A DNA stretch of 64,000 nt from Rhizobium sp. BK316. GTDB lineage: Bacteria > Pseudomonadota > Alphaproteobacteria > Rhizobiales > Rhizobiaceae. A program made the position numbers and the translations under genes. Shown one piece after another: positions 43,060 through 51,938 of the stretch; the first letter of the stretch is position 1; each line of letters begins with the position of its first letter. The DNA lies in NCBI RefSeq assembly GCF_014193695.1, contig NZ_JACHZR010000008.1, positions 62,001 through 126,000 of the forward strand, written 5' to 3'. The notes beneath the pieces were generated by a model. It had not been told where the DNA came from and made no database searches. It saw only the letters and a program-made list of their open reading frames with translations.

Positions 43060-43623
43060 ATGAGAATTGGATACGCGCGGGTTTCGACGCTCGATCAAAA
43101 TCTTGATCTACAAATTAGCGCGTTAGAAGCCTCTGGCTGCAATGCCGTTTTCTGTGACAAAAAATCGGGTTCTCGAATGGACCGCTCAGGATTGTCGGGC
43201 GCTCTTCGAAACCTCAAACGTGGTGACACGTTGGTCGTCTGGAAAATGGACCGCATTGCCCGGTCGTTGGAGCATTTGGTCTCTCTGATCAGCCAACTCC
43301 AGAAGCGAGGGGTCCAATTTATGTCATTGACCGAATCCTTCGACACCTCCTCGCCAATTGGCCGCATGACATTGCACATGTTGGGCGCATTTGCCGAGTT
43401 CGAAAAGGACGTTATCCGGGAACGGACCCTCGCCGGTCTCGCTGCCGCCCGTGACAAAGGACGGCGGCTCGGGCGGCGTCCTTTGTTGAGCATCGAACAG
43501 CAGGCGGAGATTATCGAGTTGGTGCGGTCTGGATTGGAGCTACCAAGCAAGTTGGCGGAACGATACAATGTGCATCCAAGGACGATTAGGCGATGCATTG
43601 CCAAGGGCAACGTCGGTCCATGA
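43060..43623 (+). CDS. serine recombinase (resolvase/invertase family)
   Basis: A 187-residue recombinase. The catalytic domain opens MRIGYARVSTLDQNLDLQI with the nucleophilic Ser10, followed by MDRIARSLEHLVSLI and GRMTLHMLGAFAEFEKDVIRERT; the C-terminal helix-turn-helix is LPSKLAERYNVHPRTIRRC. The start at 43060 has AAGGA upstream and gives the canonical MRIGYARVS. It is the size of Hin/TnpR-type enzymes, so it could invert or resolve DNA. Its TGA meets the flagellin stop exactly (43623/43624). Confidence 0.9.
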   Translation: MRIGYARVSTLDQNLDLQISALEASGCNAVFCDKKSGSRMDRSGLSGALRNLKRGDTLVVWKMDRIARSLEHLVSLISQLQKRGVQFMSLTESFDTSSPIGRMTLHMLGAFAEFEKDVIRERTLAGLAAARDKGRRLGRRPLLSIEQQAEIIELVRSGLELPSKLAERYNVHPRTIRRCIAKGNVGP

Positions 43624-44685
43624 TCATCGAAACAGCTGCATAATCGCTTGCGGTGACTGATTGGCGATGTTCAATGACTGGACGGCAAGCTGTTGCTGCG
43701 TCTGCAGTGCAGCAAGCTTTGCCGATTGTTGCTCCATGTCGGCATCGACAAGCCGCCCGATCCCCTTGCCGACGTTGTCCATCAGATCGTTGTTGAACTC
43801 GTCTTGCAGTGCGACGCGCTTCTGAGCAGAGCCGACGACGGACATGCCGCTGACGACAGCCTGAATGCGCTCGTCGAGCTGGCCGACCAGCGCGTTATAA
43901 TAGTAGCTCCGGTCAAGGTTATTGGCGGCGATCCTGACTTCCGCGTTGCGCAGCGTGTAGATGTTTTCATTCTTCTGGACCACTCCGCCGCCATCGACGT
44001 AGGTGATCGGATAAATGACGTTTGCGCTCCAGAGCGTCCCATCCAAATAGCCCATGTTGTCCGAGCCAGGTTGGTTCCACAGGTTATCGACCGTCCGGTT
44101 ATAGTTGATCATGGTCGTGTCCTTGGTGTCGATGGCCACCGTCAGGACCTGGCCGTTAGCGTAGCCGGTGGTGAACTCGGTTTTTGCACCCGGCAGCGTG
44201 GGTTCGTTCGTCTCATTTTTCAGCAGGTTCACCCCGCCGAAGGATGATGACTCCACGATTGAATTGATCTGCTGCCAATGTTGATAGATTTCGGCGTCAA
44301 CCTTGGCGACCTGCGAGCCTTCATAAATTTGGTCGGGTTGGTAATCGGTCCAGTTGGAGTAGCCATCCGTCGGCGGTGGCGGAAGGCTCGATGCCGTGAT
44401 GACCAGGTTCCGGATGGTGGTCAATTCCTCACGAACGTTGTCCATGCCGGTATAGGTCGTATCGAGAACCGCCTTGGCAAAGCCGATGCTGTCGGAGACC
44501 GCCGACATCGCCTTCTTGTCAGATCGCATCGTTGTGGAGATCGACCAGTAGGCGGCATTGTCCGATGCGGTTGCGACGCGAAGGCCGGACGACACCTGCT
44601 GCTGCGTTTTCGTCAAGTCACCACCAACCGCCCGCAAGGTCTGCAGGGCAGCGATAGCTCCGTTGTTGGTAATAATCGATGTCAT
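43624..44685 (-). CDS. flagellin
   Basis: A 353-residue flagellin. The N-terminal D0/D1 helices are intact (MTSIITNNGAIAALQTLRAV, QQQVSSGLRVATASDNAAYWSISTTM, VLDTTYTGMDNV), and the C-terminus ends SLNIANQSPQAIMQLFR, the polymerising helix. The middle (residues about 120-250) is the variable surface-exposed domain. The start giving MTSI is preferred to an upstream GTG. Rhizobial flagellins normally sit in a flagellar cluster; here it is an isolated copy in the accessory region, tail-to-tail with a recombinase. It could be a spare or variant filament protein. Confidence 0.92.
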   Translation of the reverse strand: MTSIITNNGAIAALQTLRAVGGDLTKTQQQVSSGLRVATASDNAAYWSISTTMRSDKKAMSAVSDSIGFAKAVLDTTYTGMDNVREELTTIRNLVITASSLPPPPTDGYSNWTDYQPDQIYEGSQVAKVDAEIYQHWQQINSIVESSSFGGVNLLKNETNEPTLPGAKTEFTTGYANGQVLTVAIDTKDTTMINYNRTVDNLWNQPGSDNMGYLDGTLWSANVIYPITYVDGGGVVQKNENIYTLRNAEVRIAANNLDRSYYYNALVGQLDERIQAVVSGMSVVGSAQKRVALQDEFNNDLMDNVGKGIGRLVDADMEQQSAKLAALQTQQQLAVQSLNIANQSPQAIMQLFR

Positions 44686-44706
44686 GATGGCCGCCACTGA
44701 AATTTG

Positions 44707-44721
44707 GCTTCATCATGAAGC
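44707..44721. promoter_or_regulatory. inverted repeat upstream of flagellin
   Basis: GCTTCAT-C-ATGAAGC is a perfect 7-bp inverted repeat 22 bp upstream of the flagellin start. It might be an operator or, beside a recombinase, a recombination site, but a second matching copy was not found by eye in 42.1-44.9 kb. Confidence 0.35.
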
Positions 44722-44846
44722 AACAACCTGTGGCGTTATTTTTCGAGCAGGTTGCGTTAACAATGCCGCCTAAATTCGAGGGGAAAACTACCCTCGTGGC
44801 GCTTTACAAGCACAAGCCTGACCAGCTCAAAGCTTCTAACCCGCAT

Positions 44847-45584
44847 TTATTCGTACAGTATCTTTGCGCAATTGATGGATTCGAGCGCCTTTGCGAAGTC
44901 GCTTGCGAAGGTCGGGAGGCGTTGGCGCTGTAGAGCAGCAAAGTCCGAGTAGGTACGCTGTGCGCCGCAGAAGGCACCATCGAAGCTGTCGTGCCACGCT
45001 GCGGCATTGCATTGTCCGTCGTTGAGGCAACTGGCAGCGGTGTCGAATTCGCTTAAAAGCAGGGTCGCACTGTCCTTAAACTGCGACTTGGAAAGCAGCG
45101 CCACACGGACATTCGTTTGGCGGCTTTGTATAAAGCGCTCTCGCTTGATCGGATCGTCCTTGACGGCAACAATGTTATCGATGGACGGCTTCACCTGTTT
45201 CAGGGCAGGAGAAAGCACGTCAAAAAGCGGCTTTGTATTTTTGTTGTAGGCGTCGGTGACGGCTTGGACTTTGTCAACTCCTTCCTTGTCGTTCCATTTG
45301 TCGATTATCATGGTCCATGCGTTTTCAACCTTGACCAGTCCGTCCGCCGCATAGACTACGCCGCCAAACGCAGAGCCGATGGCTATCCCAATTGCCACGA
45401 GCGTCGCCTTCATCTGGAACGTTGTCGAATTCACCTTCCCCGCAGGCTCCGCGCTACGCATGTCTGGAGGAAAGTTCGCCTTAGCGCTGACGACCTGCGG
45501 TCCGCCAGCGATGTTGCCAGCCTCATCAGCTTTGCGACCGTGCGAGTCGTCATTAATTTCGGCACTCAAAGTCGATCTAGTCAT
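44847..45584 (-). CDS. hypothetical single-pass membrane protein
   Basis: A 245-residue protein, not recognised. The start is the ATG at 45584, which has AAGGAGG ahead; an upstream open frame to 45650 is ignored. There is a hydrophilic 50-residue N-terminal part, one membrane segment (MKATLVAIGIAIGSAFGGVVYA), then a helical exported domain with two Cys-containing segments (AASCLNDGQCNAAAWHDSF, GAFCGAQRTYSDF), perhaps disulfide-bonded. It looks like an inner membrane anchored periplasmic protein. Confidence 0.6.
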   Translation of the reverse strand: MTRSTLSAEINDDSHGRKADEAGNIAGGPQVVSAKANFPPDMRSAEPAGKVNSTTFQMKATLVAIGIAIGSAFGGVVYAADGLVKVENAWTMIIDKWNDKEGVDKVQAVTDAYNKNTKPLFDVLSPALKQVKPSIDNIVAVKDDPIKRERFIQSRQTNVRVALLSKSQFKDSATLLLSEFDTAASCLNDGQCNAAAWHDSFDGAFCGAQRTYSDFAALQRQRLPTFASDFAKALESINCAKILYE

Positions 45585-45896
45585 GTCGGCCTCCTTGCCA
45601 ACCGATGATCGTTTACCCGAGTGGCTGAAGCGATGGCTGCGTCGCCACATAAGCCTGCTCGCGATATTTCACGGATTCGAAATGGGGAACGGGGAGTTTG
45701 GACTTCAAGACGCCACGCAAGCGTCGGCACAAATATCTTTTCTAATTATCAGATAATGTTGGTGAATAAATTTGCAAATAGCGGCGATCTTCAAGAAATC
45801 ACAAGTGCAATTGTGGCGTTTGGAGCAATTTCGGGCGCACCCTGCTTAAGAGTGCACAACTTCCCTAAGCAGTCCTTTGTATTAAGGGGGACGATC
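45585..45896. other. AT-rich intergenic region
   Basis: About 310 bp between the membrane protein gene and the exported EEP gene (divergent promoters). I see no gene. A sigma70-like promoter for the right-hand gene is listed separately. Confidence 0.5.
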
Positions 45897-45924
45897 TTGC
45901 GATTTCCCGCCAGGCGTGTATTAT
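45897..45924 (+). promoter_or_regulatory. sigma70-like promoter for the exported EEP gene
   Basis: TTGCGA (45897-45902) and TATTAT (45919-45924) are separated by 16 bp, close to consensus, and lie 63 bp before the ATG of the next gene. Confidence 0.45.
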
Positions 45925-45986
45925 ATTATTTTTCAGGTGAAAGCTAAATCGCATCCGAATTTCCTAAACTTGAGGGGTTTATCGAA

Positions 45987-47090
45987 ATGAACTGCTTGCG
46001 CTCGCTTTTACTCGCGTCCGGTATGCTGCTCGCAACCCATTCTTTGGCTGCAGACGTCAAAATCGTATCCTGGAACGTCGCTGCTTCGCCTTACGAAAAG
46101 GTTCTGGCCCGAGCGTCCGACTACAAGAAGATGGCTGACACGTTGTCGCCCGACCTCATCGTGCTGATCGAACTAACGGGGCGGCCCGATATCAAAGCCA
46201 TCGCCGATGCAATTGGTTGGCCGACCTACTATGCGACCGTGTCCGACGGACAGGTCCAGGGCGATGAAATCCATGCAAGCCTGGAGGTCGGCGTTCTTTC
46301 GAAGATACCGATCACTTCCGTGATCGAGTTCGATCCCAAGCCGGAAGGCCACATCAACCAGGTTTTCACCAACTCCAAACCAGATGGCGACAGCGCAATA
46401 CCGGTGAAGGAGATGCCGCTGAAAGGCATCGACATGATGGGCCTGGCGGCGACAGACCGTGGAACCCTCCGGGTCGACCTGGCAAACGGCCTAACCGTCT
46501 TCCCGGTTCATCTGAAATCGAATTCCAACGACGCCTGCTATGCGGCAGACCAGAGTATCGGATACCTGAAGAAGCTGGGACTCCCTGCGCTCCCTGCCCT
46601 TCAAATGGTTCTGGACAAGGGGTCGGACGTGAAGGCCAAGGCTGACAAGGATAATGCCTTCAAACGCGAACGGGTGATAGCCGCTACCAAGACGGTTGCC
46701 GATCAGGCTGCAACTGACGGCCGCACGGTGTTGATTGCGGGCGATTGGAATACGTCCTTCGAACCCGGCAAATTCGGCCAGTCCTTTGACGACTGTTCGT
46801 TGGCTGCCTTTTCTTGCGCGAAGGCACCCTTCCCAGCCAGTACTTGTAACGGTGACGGCTACGACGACACTTTTGCAATACTGACCGTGCCCCTGTCTGG
46901 CAGCCAGAAATGGACGATGCTCAGCAAAAATCTTGGCCGGACGTTCAAGGAGACGGAGTTCGCAGACAAAGCGATAGACCACATGGCGGTGCCCAACGCC
47001 CAGGCTAGCGCGTTTGCTGCGCCTAAAGTCGCCCCGGATACCTTCGGCTCAGACCATTTCCCAATCTTCACTGTATGGACCGCTCCCTAA
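45987..47090 (+). CDS. exported endonuclease/exonuclease/phosphatase-family protein
   Basis: A 367-residue protein with a clear signal peptide (MNCLRSLLLASGMLLATHSLAA) and an EEP/DNase I-like fold: KIVSWNVAASP, LIVLIELTGRPD (catalytic Glu), HLKSNSNDACYA, VLIAGDWNTSFEP (Asp-x-Asn), and SDHFPIFTVW at the end. It should act in the periplasm or outside the cell on nucleic acid or a phosphate ester. GAGGGG lies upstream of the ATG. Its last 16 bases overlap the next gene. Confidence 0.87.
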   Translation: MNCLRSLLLASGMLLATHSLAADVKIVSWNVAASPYEKVLARASDYKKMADTLSPDLIVLIELTGRPDIKAIADAIGWPTYYATVSDGQVQGDEIHASLEVGVLSKIPITSVIEFDPKPEGHINQVFTNSKPDGDSAIPVKEMPLKGIDMMGLAATDRGTLRVDLANGLTVFPVHLKSNSNDACYAADQSIGYLKKLGLPALPALQMVLDKGSDVKAKADKDNAFKRERVIAATKTVADQAATDGRTVLIAGDWNTSFEPGKFGQSFDDCSLAAFSCAKAPFPASTCNGDGYDDTFAILTVPLSGSQKWTMLSKNLGRTFKETEFADKAIDHMAVPNAQASAFAAPKVAPDTFGSDHFPIFTVWTAP

Positions 47091-48718
47091 TCGACCACCT
47101 GAACGGAGACAATTCTGTGGGAAGATCGCGCGACGTCGGGCCGGATGACGTTCACAGATGGGTGCGAAAACCTATTGCGGGCGACCGGCTTCACCTGACC
47201 AAAGGGGACTACGAGAGGCCCATCGTCCTGTCCTCCCTCGCTGGAACGGAAAACGAGCCAATCATCGTCCACGGTACTGGTTCGGTGCTGGGGCCAAAGC
47301 TGAGCTTCGAGGCCTTCAAAGAGACCGGTAACAAGCTCGCCGCTGCCCAAGAGGCCGGGGGCCGTTTCCCAGGTCTTTATTACCTCGCCGACAATAGCGT
47401 GCTTGTCCTCAAGAACTGCCAGTGGATTACAATCGAGAACCTGCACTTTGCTGGCTGCTGGCCCACGGCAATCTATTTGGAAAACTGCCAGCACATAACG
47501 CTTCGTGGCCTGAAGATCAGTGGCGGTACATTCGCAATCGGTGCCACCGGCATCACTACCAGACATATCCTCATCGAAGACTGCGACTGGGTCCAAGACC
47601 CCAGCGGAAACGGTTGGGATATTTGCAGGACGATCCGCGACGAGAGACCAATTGATAAGGAGCTGGAAGGCACACCTTCCGCTCTGTGGCGAGATGTGGA
47701 TTGGGAGCAGGTGCACGGGGAGCGTCCTGAAACCGGAAGGCTAGTGGACATCAAAAACGATGCGCGAGCTTACGACGGCGATTTCTTCCGCGCGTGGAGC
47801 ATCGCGGGCTACGTCGTCATCAGAAACAACGTCATCGTCGATGCCTTCAACGGGGTTCATTTCTTCAATCAGGTGGCGGAATCGATTGTCGACAGTTGTT
47901 CGCGCAACGTCCTAATCGAAGGCAATTGGTTCATCCGCGTTCGAGACAACGCGGTTGAACCAGAGCATTTCGCGTGGAACTGGACGGTCAGACACAACGT
48001 GATCGTCGACTGCTATATGCCGTTCTCACTTCAAATGGCGCGATCCGGGTATTTCTACATTTATGGGAACGTCGGATGGAACCTCCGAAAACCTGGTCCC
48101 GACAACGACCAGCACACACGAGGCCAGTTTTTCAAATTTCCGTCCGAGCACGTCGCCGACGGCCCGCACTACGTCTTTAACAACAGCTGGATGCTGCGAG
48201 CGCCATTGGTGAAAAAGGCACGGTTCGCTAATTTCGTCCACGTCAACAATGCCATCGACTACTATGAGAGCGATCCGGAAACCACCGCGCCATTCGGGAA
48301 GAACTTTGCCGATCTCGCCCCGATAGGATCGCAGCAACAAGAAACCCTAAATTTTGAGAGCAACCATTTTACAAAGGCGTGGCAGTACCTCGGCATCAAT
48401 TTCGACGGGGACGTTATCCATCATCCATCGTTCCCCGACCAGGTACGAGCCGCCGGATATCCGGTCGGGATCGCAGCAGTCAGTCTATCTCCTGGCTTTG
48501 AAGATAAGACGCCGGGTCGCCCGGAAGGCCTTAAGACCCATACTCCGCACAAAGCCGTCGCCCTGACAGTGTTGCTGCCGGACGGTCGCGAAGAGCCCGC
48601 AGTTCAGGACAACATGCATCAGGTCGGAGCCTGGCAAGGAAATGATTTGATCCGGTTGGAAGAGCCGGTGTTCTGGTCTTTCTGGCCAGGCCGCGAGGAC
48701 AGCAGCGAAGTCTCGTGA
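47075..48718 (+). CDS. right-handed parallel beta-helix protein
   Basis: A 547-residue protein. The N-terminal RKPIAGDRLHLTKGDYERPIV and ENEPIIVHGTGS lead into beta-helix coils with regularly spaced ITIENLHFAG, ITLRGLKISGG, VVIRNNVIVDAFNGVHFF, NVLIEGNWFI and WTVRHNVIVDCY motifs, as in pectate-lyase-like/polysaccharide-active proteins. The catalytic residues and substrate are unknown. No signal peptide is evident from the ATG at 47075, which overlaps the preceding gene; a later GTG start is possible. The overlap suggests coupled translation with the exported EEP protein. Confidence 0.82.
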   Translation: MDRSLIDHLNGDNSVGRSRDVGPDDVHRWVRKPIAGDRLHLTKGDYERPIVLSSLAGTENEPIIVHGTGSVLGPKLSFEAFKETGNKLAAAQEAGGRFPGLYYLADNSVLVLKNCQWITIENLHFAGCWPTAIYLENCQHITLRGLKISGGTFAIGATGITTRHILIEDCDWVQDPSGNGWDICRTIRDERPIDKELEGTPSALWRDVDWEQVHGERPETGRLVDIKNDARAYDGDFFRAWSIAGYVVIRNNVIVDAFNGVHFFNQVAESIVDSCSRNVLIEGNWFIRVRDNAVEPEHFAWNWTVRHNVIVDCYMPFSLQMARSGYFYIYGNVGWNLRKPGPDNDQHTRGQFFKFPSEHVADGPHYVFNNSWMLRAPLVKKARFANFVHVNNAIDYYESDPETTAPFGKNFADLAPIGSQQQETLNFESNHFTKAWQYLGINFDGDVIHHPSFPDQVRAAGYPVGIAAVSLSPGFEDKTPGRPEGLKTHTPHKAVALTVLLPDGREEPAVQDNMHQVGAWQGNDLIRLEEPVFWSFWPGREDSSEVS

Positions 48719-48859
48719 AACTTTTCAGATGATTTAATCAGACAACGCATGCGGCCAACGTTTCGAGCATAGCCTACAACAGGTTGCAATCGGCGTCGAA
48801 TTCAATCATTGAAATCATGCTGCTGTCGCCCGTCATTGCAACACTGGTCGGCGCGGCTC

Positions 48860-48900
48860 AGGGCGCTCCGACACACAGTCGTAGAGCGCCCTTTCTCTTG
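48860..48900 (+). terminator. rho-independent terminator
   Basis: AGGGCGCTC (48860-48868) pairs with GAGCGCCCT (48884-48892), followed by TTTCTCTT. It is downstream of the beta-helix gene. Confidence 0.8.
48865..48891 (+). repeat. 27-bp dispersed repeat, copy 1
   Basis: GCTCCGACACACAGTCGTAG... ending in AGAGCGCCC. The second copy at 53713-53739 differs at only three positions and shares the 14-bp core GTCGTAGAGCGCCC. Copy 1 forms the right part of a good terminator; copy 2 lacks the left arm. Confidence 0.5.
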
Positions 48901-49017
48901 TACTCGACGCTTCATAGTGAAGTCACGTTCCCCCCGCATGAATTCAATTCCAAATTCTAAAATACTCGCGTATGTTGAATGTAGGGATTGTAGTATCGGT
49001 ACCTTGGGGTTGAGAAA

Positions 49018-49329
49018 ATGTGCTGGAATACATCATCGGCATTCACGCCGGTCGGGGTTGTTCTGCGCGGCACAGCAACACGCAGAGTCGTACGGACGCT
49101 CGGTGATGCAGCACATCTCTTGATGAAGGAATGGCCATCCGATGATGGCGAGGAATATATGGCTGCGGTGAAAGCCTGCGTCGACGCAATTACCGGAAAA
49201 ATCTCGCCCGAGCAGTTTCGCGAAATCCTTCTACGTGCGGCCAATAAAGCAGGTATTGCTGCTCTAACTGTCGTCTACCAGGGATTGGAACACGGGGGAC
49301 CGGACCAGCCCTCCCAGGTGCGCAATTAG
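49018..49329 (+). CDS. DUF982 family protein
   Basis: A 103-residue rhizobial-type DUF982 protein. The pattern RTLGDAAHLLMKEWPSDDGEEYMAAVKACVDAITGKISPEQFREILLRAANKAGI is the whole-family layout. These proteins are small, unique to Rhizobiales and abundant on plasmids and islands; their function is unknown. It converges with the next gene, 8 bp apart. Confidence 0.8.
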   Translation: MCWNTSSAFTPVGVVLRGTATRRVVRTLGDAAHLLMKEWPSDDGEEYMAAVKACVDAITGKISPEQFREILLRAANKAGIAALTVVYQGLEHGGPDQPSQVRN

Positions 49330-49337
49330 CCTATTCC

Positions 49338-49655
49338 TCATGTCCAAATGAGATCGTCCGCTAAGATTGCTTGAACAACTGCTTGCGCCCTGACTAGCGT
49401 GTCGGGTCTTTCTCCAAGGCTCATGCGGTCGATTTCGACGTTTGCCAAGTAGTTCACAACTTCGGCTTCCGGCACTCCTTGGCGAAGCTGTGCCGCTGCG
49501 TTTTTCAGATAACTATCATATTCATCTTCGAAGCCGGTTGCAGCATCGCCACGCCAGCTCCATCCTTCGGGCATCAATCCAATGGGGTCCCACAACGACC
49601 ACCCGATGTCCCTCAGTCTCGATAGATTAACCTTTGAAGACTGGGACAATGGCAT
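49338..49655 (-). CDS. hypothetical small protein
   Basis: A 105-residue protein, not recognised, with AAGGTG before the ATG. It has LSRLRDIGWSLWDPIGLMPEGWSWRGDAATGFEDEYDSYLKNA, an acidic helical body, then EVVNYLANVEIDRMSLGERPD. It resembles small protein-interaction or immunity-like proteins, but no family is assigned. Confidence 0.55.
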   Translation of the reverse strand: MPLSQSSKVNLSRLRDIGWSLWDPIGLMPEGWSWRGDAATGFEDEYDSYLKNAAAQLRQGVPEAEVVNYLANVEIDRMSLGERPDTLVRAQAVVQAILADDLIWT

Positions 49656-49776
49656 ACCTACACCTTAAACTGCTCCAAATGCCTAATGGTACATGGAAAG
49701 ATGGCAGTGAGCGTTGGCTGTGGCAATGAGAGGACGCCGCCACCAATCACAAGGTGGCCACGCCTCCAGACGATGC

Positions 49777-50382
49777 TCAGCGGCTGGCGACAAGCACCCC
49801 TGCCCCAACCATCAAGGCTCCAGCTCCACGATTGAGCATCCCGATCTTGTTTGGGTCGGCCAACGCCGTCTTGGCTCGGTGGCCGAGAAAGACATGCCCT
49901 CCGACGACAATCACCTCTATCAGCGCGATGATCATCAGCAGTTCCACAGTGTCGGAGGCGGTCAGCGGTCGGATGCCCAGGACGCCCGGCAGCAGAGCCA
50001 GATAGAAAATCGGCATCTTGGGGTTCGAGATGTTGAGAAGGAAGCCTGTGAAGAACAGGCGGATCAGGCCACCTCGCATCACACGAGGTTTGATGTTCGG
50101 CTTCGAGCGCCACATCATGATGCCGGTGTAAATGAGGTAGATCGCGCCGACGTATTGGATGAAGCGCAGATTTTCATTCATGTATTGCGCAATGGCGTTG
50201 AAGCCGATGGCAGCAAAGATGACGAAGAGGAAGATGCTGCAAACGACTCCGACACCGTAGGCAACACCATGCGCCGGTCCGCTGGAGACGGTCTTCGACA
50301 GGATCGTCAGGTTGTCGGGACCGGGGCTTGCCGCGAATACGAAGAAGGCCAGGCTAAAGGTTAGAACTGTTTGTAGGTCCAT
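49777..50382 (-). CDS. LysE/RhtB-family amino acid exporter
   Basis: A 201-residue exporter with six hydrophobic segments. The opening LTFSLAFFVFAASPGPDNLTILSK and the HGVAYGVGVVCSIFLFVIFAAIG helix are family hallmarks. It begins at an ATG that overlaps the asparagine-synthetase stop (RBS AAAGGAG in that gene). Export of an amino acid or a derivative made by the two upstream enzymes is the natural interpretation. Confidence 0.92.
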   Translation of the reverse strand: MDLQTVLTFSLAFFVFAASPGPDNLTILSKTVSSGPAHGVAYGVGVVCSIFLFVIFAAIGFNAIAQYMNENLRFIQYVGAIYLIYTGIMMWRSKPNIKPRVMRGGLIRLFFTGFLLNISNPKMPIFYLALLPGVLGIRPLTASDTVELLMIIALIEVIVVGGHVFLGHRAKTALADPNKIGMLNRGAGALMVGAGVLVASR

Positions 50383-51923
50383 CACGCGCTCCTTTGCTCT
50401 GTTAACTCGTCGAACTTGAAATATCCGCCTTGGAAGTAATCCGTCCCGAGCTTCTTGTAGCGCTCAAGGGGCGCATCGTATCCGAATTCCAAGAAGAGCT
50501 TTAACGCATTCCGAACCTGCGGCCCGTCGATGTTGATGTCTGGCAAAATGATGTCGCTGGTTTGGACATTCGCCAGCGCATTGAAGATTTGGTCATGAAT
50601 GCCTATCCCTTCCGGCATTCGGATTTTCGGGCGGTCGATCATGTAGGATGGGATTTCCGACCTGAAGGCTTCGCGAAGCACATATTTTTCGACGCCGTTT
50701 CGGACCTTCATATCGAATGGCAACGACATGGCGAGTTCGATGACGGCGCGGTCAAGAAACGGCACCCGGCACTCGATTGAATTCGCCATGCTGCTTCGAT
50801 CCGTCCTCTGAAGGTCGGTGCGATACAGGTTGTTCAAGCGGTACGTCGACAGGCCATAGGGGTCGGTCGCAGTTTTGAAGAGATCATACCCTGCGAATAT
50901 CTCGTCGCTGCCGTCCCCCGAGAGGGCTACCTTAAAGCCATTGGCTCGGACGGCCGCATAGACCGCTGCCATCGTAAGCATGTCGGAAATGTCGACCGGC
51001 TCGAAAAACTCGCCGTTGAATACTGAGTTGCGGATGTTTCTTCCGATCTGCCCGTGGTGAAATTCCGTAATCACATGCGGGATGCCTCGTTCCGCGCAAA
51101 ACCGCCGGGCGAAGGCAAGATCGGCGGAGTCGTTCGTGCCTATGGAGAATGCTGTCACATCCTTGTGGAACTTGGTTGCCAGATGCAGGATGATCGTGCT
51201 GTCGAGCCCGCCTGAGAAGATGACCGCAATCGGCAGGTCAGTCGCTACCTGCTTGCGAACGGCGTCTTCCATCCGTTGTTTGCACTCCTCGATGACTGCG
51301 GCTTCCTTCATTCCGAAGTTGGGGATCGCTTCGAAGGTGACATAACGCGCCACCATCCCATTATGCCAATAGCTGCCCGGCATCACCTCTTGCGTCGTTT
51401 TCGCCAATCCCAGGAAGCATTTCCGTTCCGAGGCGAAGCAGACGAGGCCGTCACCCTCGCTGTAATAGAGCGGCTTGATACCGATGTGGTCGCGGGCGGC
51501 AAAGGTGTCACCCGTTTCCGGATCGTAAATGACAAAGGCGAAGATGCCGTCTAGCCTCTGCAGGCAAAGGGAGCCCCACGCGATGAAAGCCTGAAGCACT
51601 ACTTCGGTATCGCTGGACGTGCGAAAGACATAACCCAGGCTCTGCAGTTCGATCCGCAGCTCGCGATGATTATAGATTTCGCCGTTCATAACGATCACTC
51701 TGCGTGAGGCCGGATCGACAATGGGCTGCTTGGCCTGATCCCTATCCACGATGGCGAGACGATTCGTGCCCATCGCTCCCTTATCGAAGACGAGACGTTC
51801 AGCGAAATTGTATGCGTCGCCTCGATGCCGGATTGCGCCAAGCATGTGCAGCAATGCAGCTTCGAGGTCTCTTGGATCGCTCGGGCTGTTTTGAGATGAG
51901 AATACGGCGGCGATTCCACACAT
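50382..51923 (-). CDS. glutamine-dependent asparagine synthetase-like enzyme
   Basis: A 513-residue class II amidotransferase. Cys2 in MCGIAAVFSS is the N-terminal nucleophile; RHRGDAYNF, TNRLAIVDR and NGEIYNH make up the glutaminase site, and SGGLDS at 237-242 is the pyrophosphatase motif. SGDGSDEIFAGYDLF is the synthetase signature. Length and motifs fit AsnB-like enzymes, but such enzymes in non-ribosomal settings often make amides of other acids. It follows the methyltransferase by 15 bp, with GGAGGATC before its ATG. Confidence 0.9.
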   Translation of the reverse strand: MCGIAAVFSSQNSPSDPRDLEAALLHMLGAIRHRGDAYNFAERLVFDKGAMGTNRLAIVDRDQAKQPIVDPASRRVIVMNGEIYNHRELRIELQSLGYVFRTSSDTEVVLQAFIAWGSLCLQRLDGIFAFVIYDPETGDTFAARDHIGIKPLYYSEGDGLVCFASERKCFLGLAKTTQEVMPGSYWHNGMVARYVTFEAIPNFGMKEAAVIEECKQRMEDAVRKQVATDLPIAVIFSGGLDSTIILHLATKFHKDVTAFSIGTNDSADLAFARRFCAERGIPHVITEFHHGQIGRNIRNSVFNGEFFEPVDISDMLTMAAVYAAVRANGFKVALSGDGSDEIFAGYDLFKTATDPYGLSTYRLNNLYRTDLQRTDRSSMANSIECRVPFLDRAVIELAMSLPFDMKVRNGVEKYVLREAFRSEIPSYMIDRPKIRMPEGIGIHDQIFNALANVQTSDIILPDINIDGPQVRNALKLFLEFGYDAPLERYKKLGTDYFQGGYFKFDELTEQRSA

Positions 51924-51938
51924 GTCTGATCCTCCGGA

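Larger units (their letters stand above)
48719..49017. other. intergenic region with a terminator
   Basis: About 299 bp without a recognisable gene. It includes the terminator at 48860 and a GCTCCGAC-type repeat also found near 53713. Confidence 0.5.

Noticed and set aside
42100..44900. Matching inverted repeats for a hin-like switch around the recombinase
   Set aside because: Only one candidate palindrome (44707) was found; no partner.
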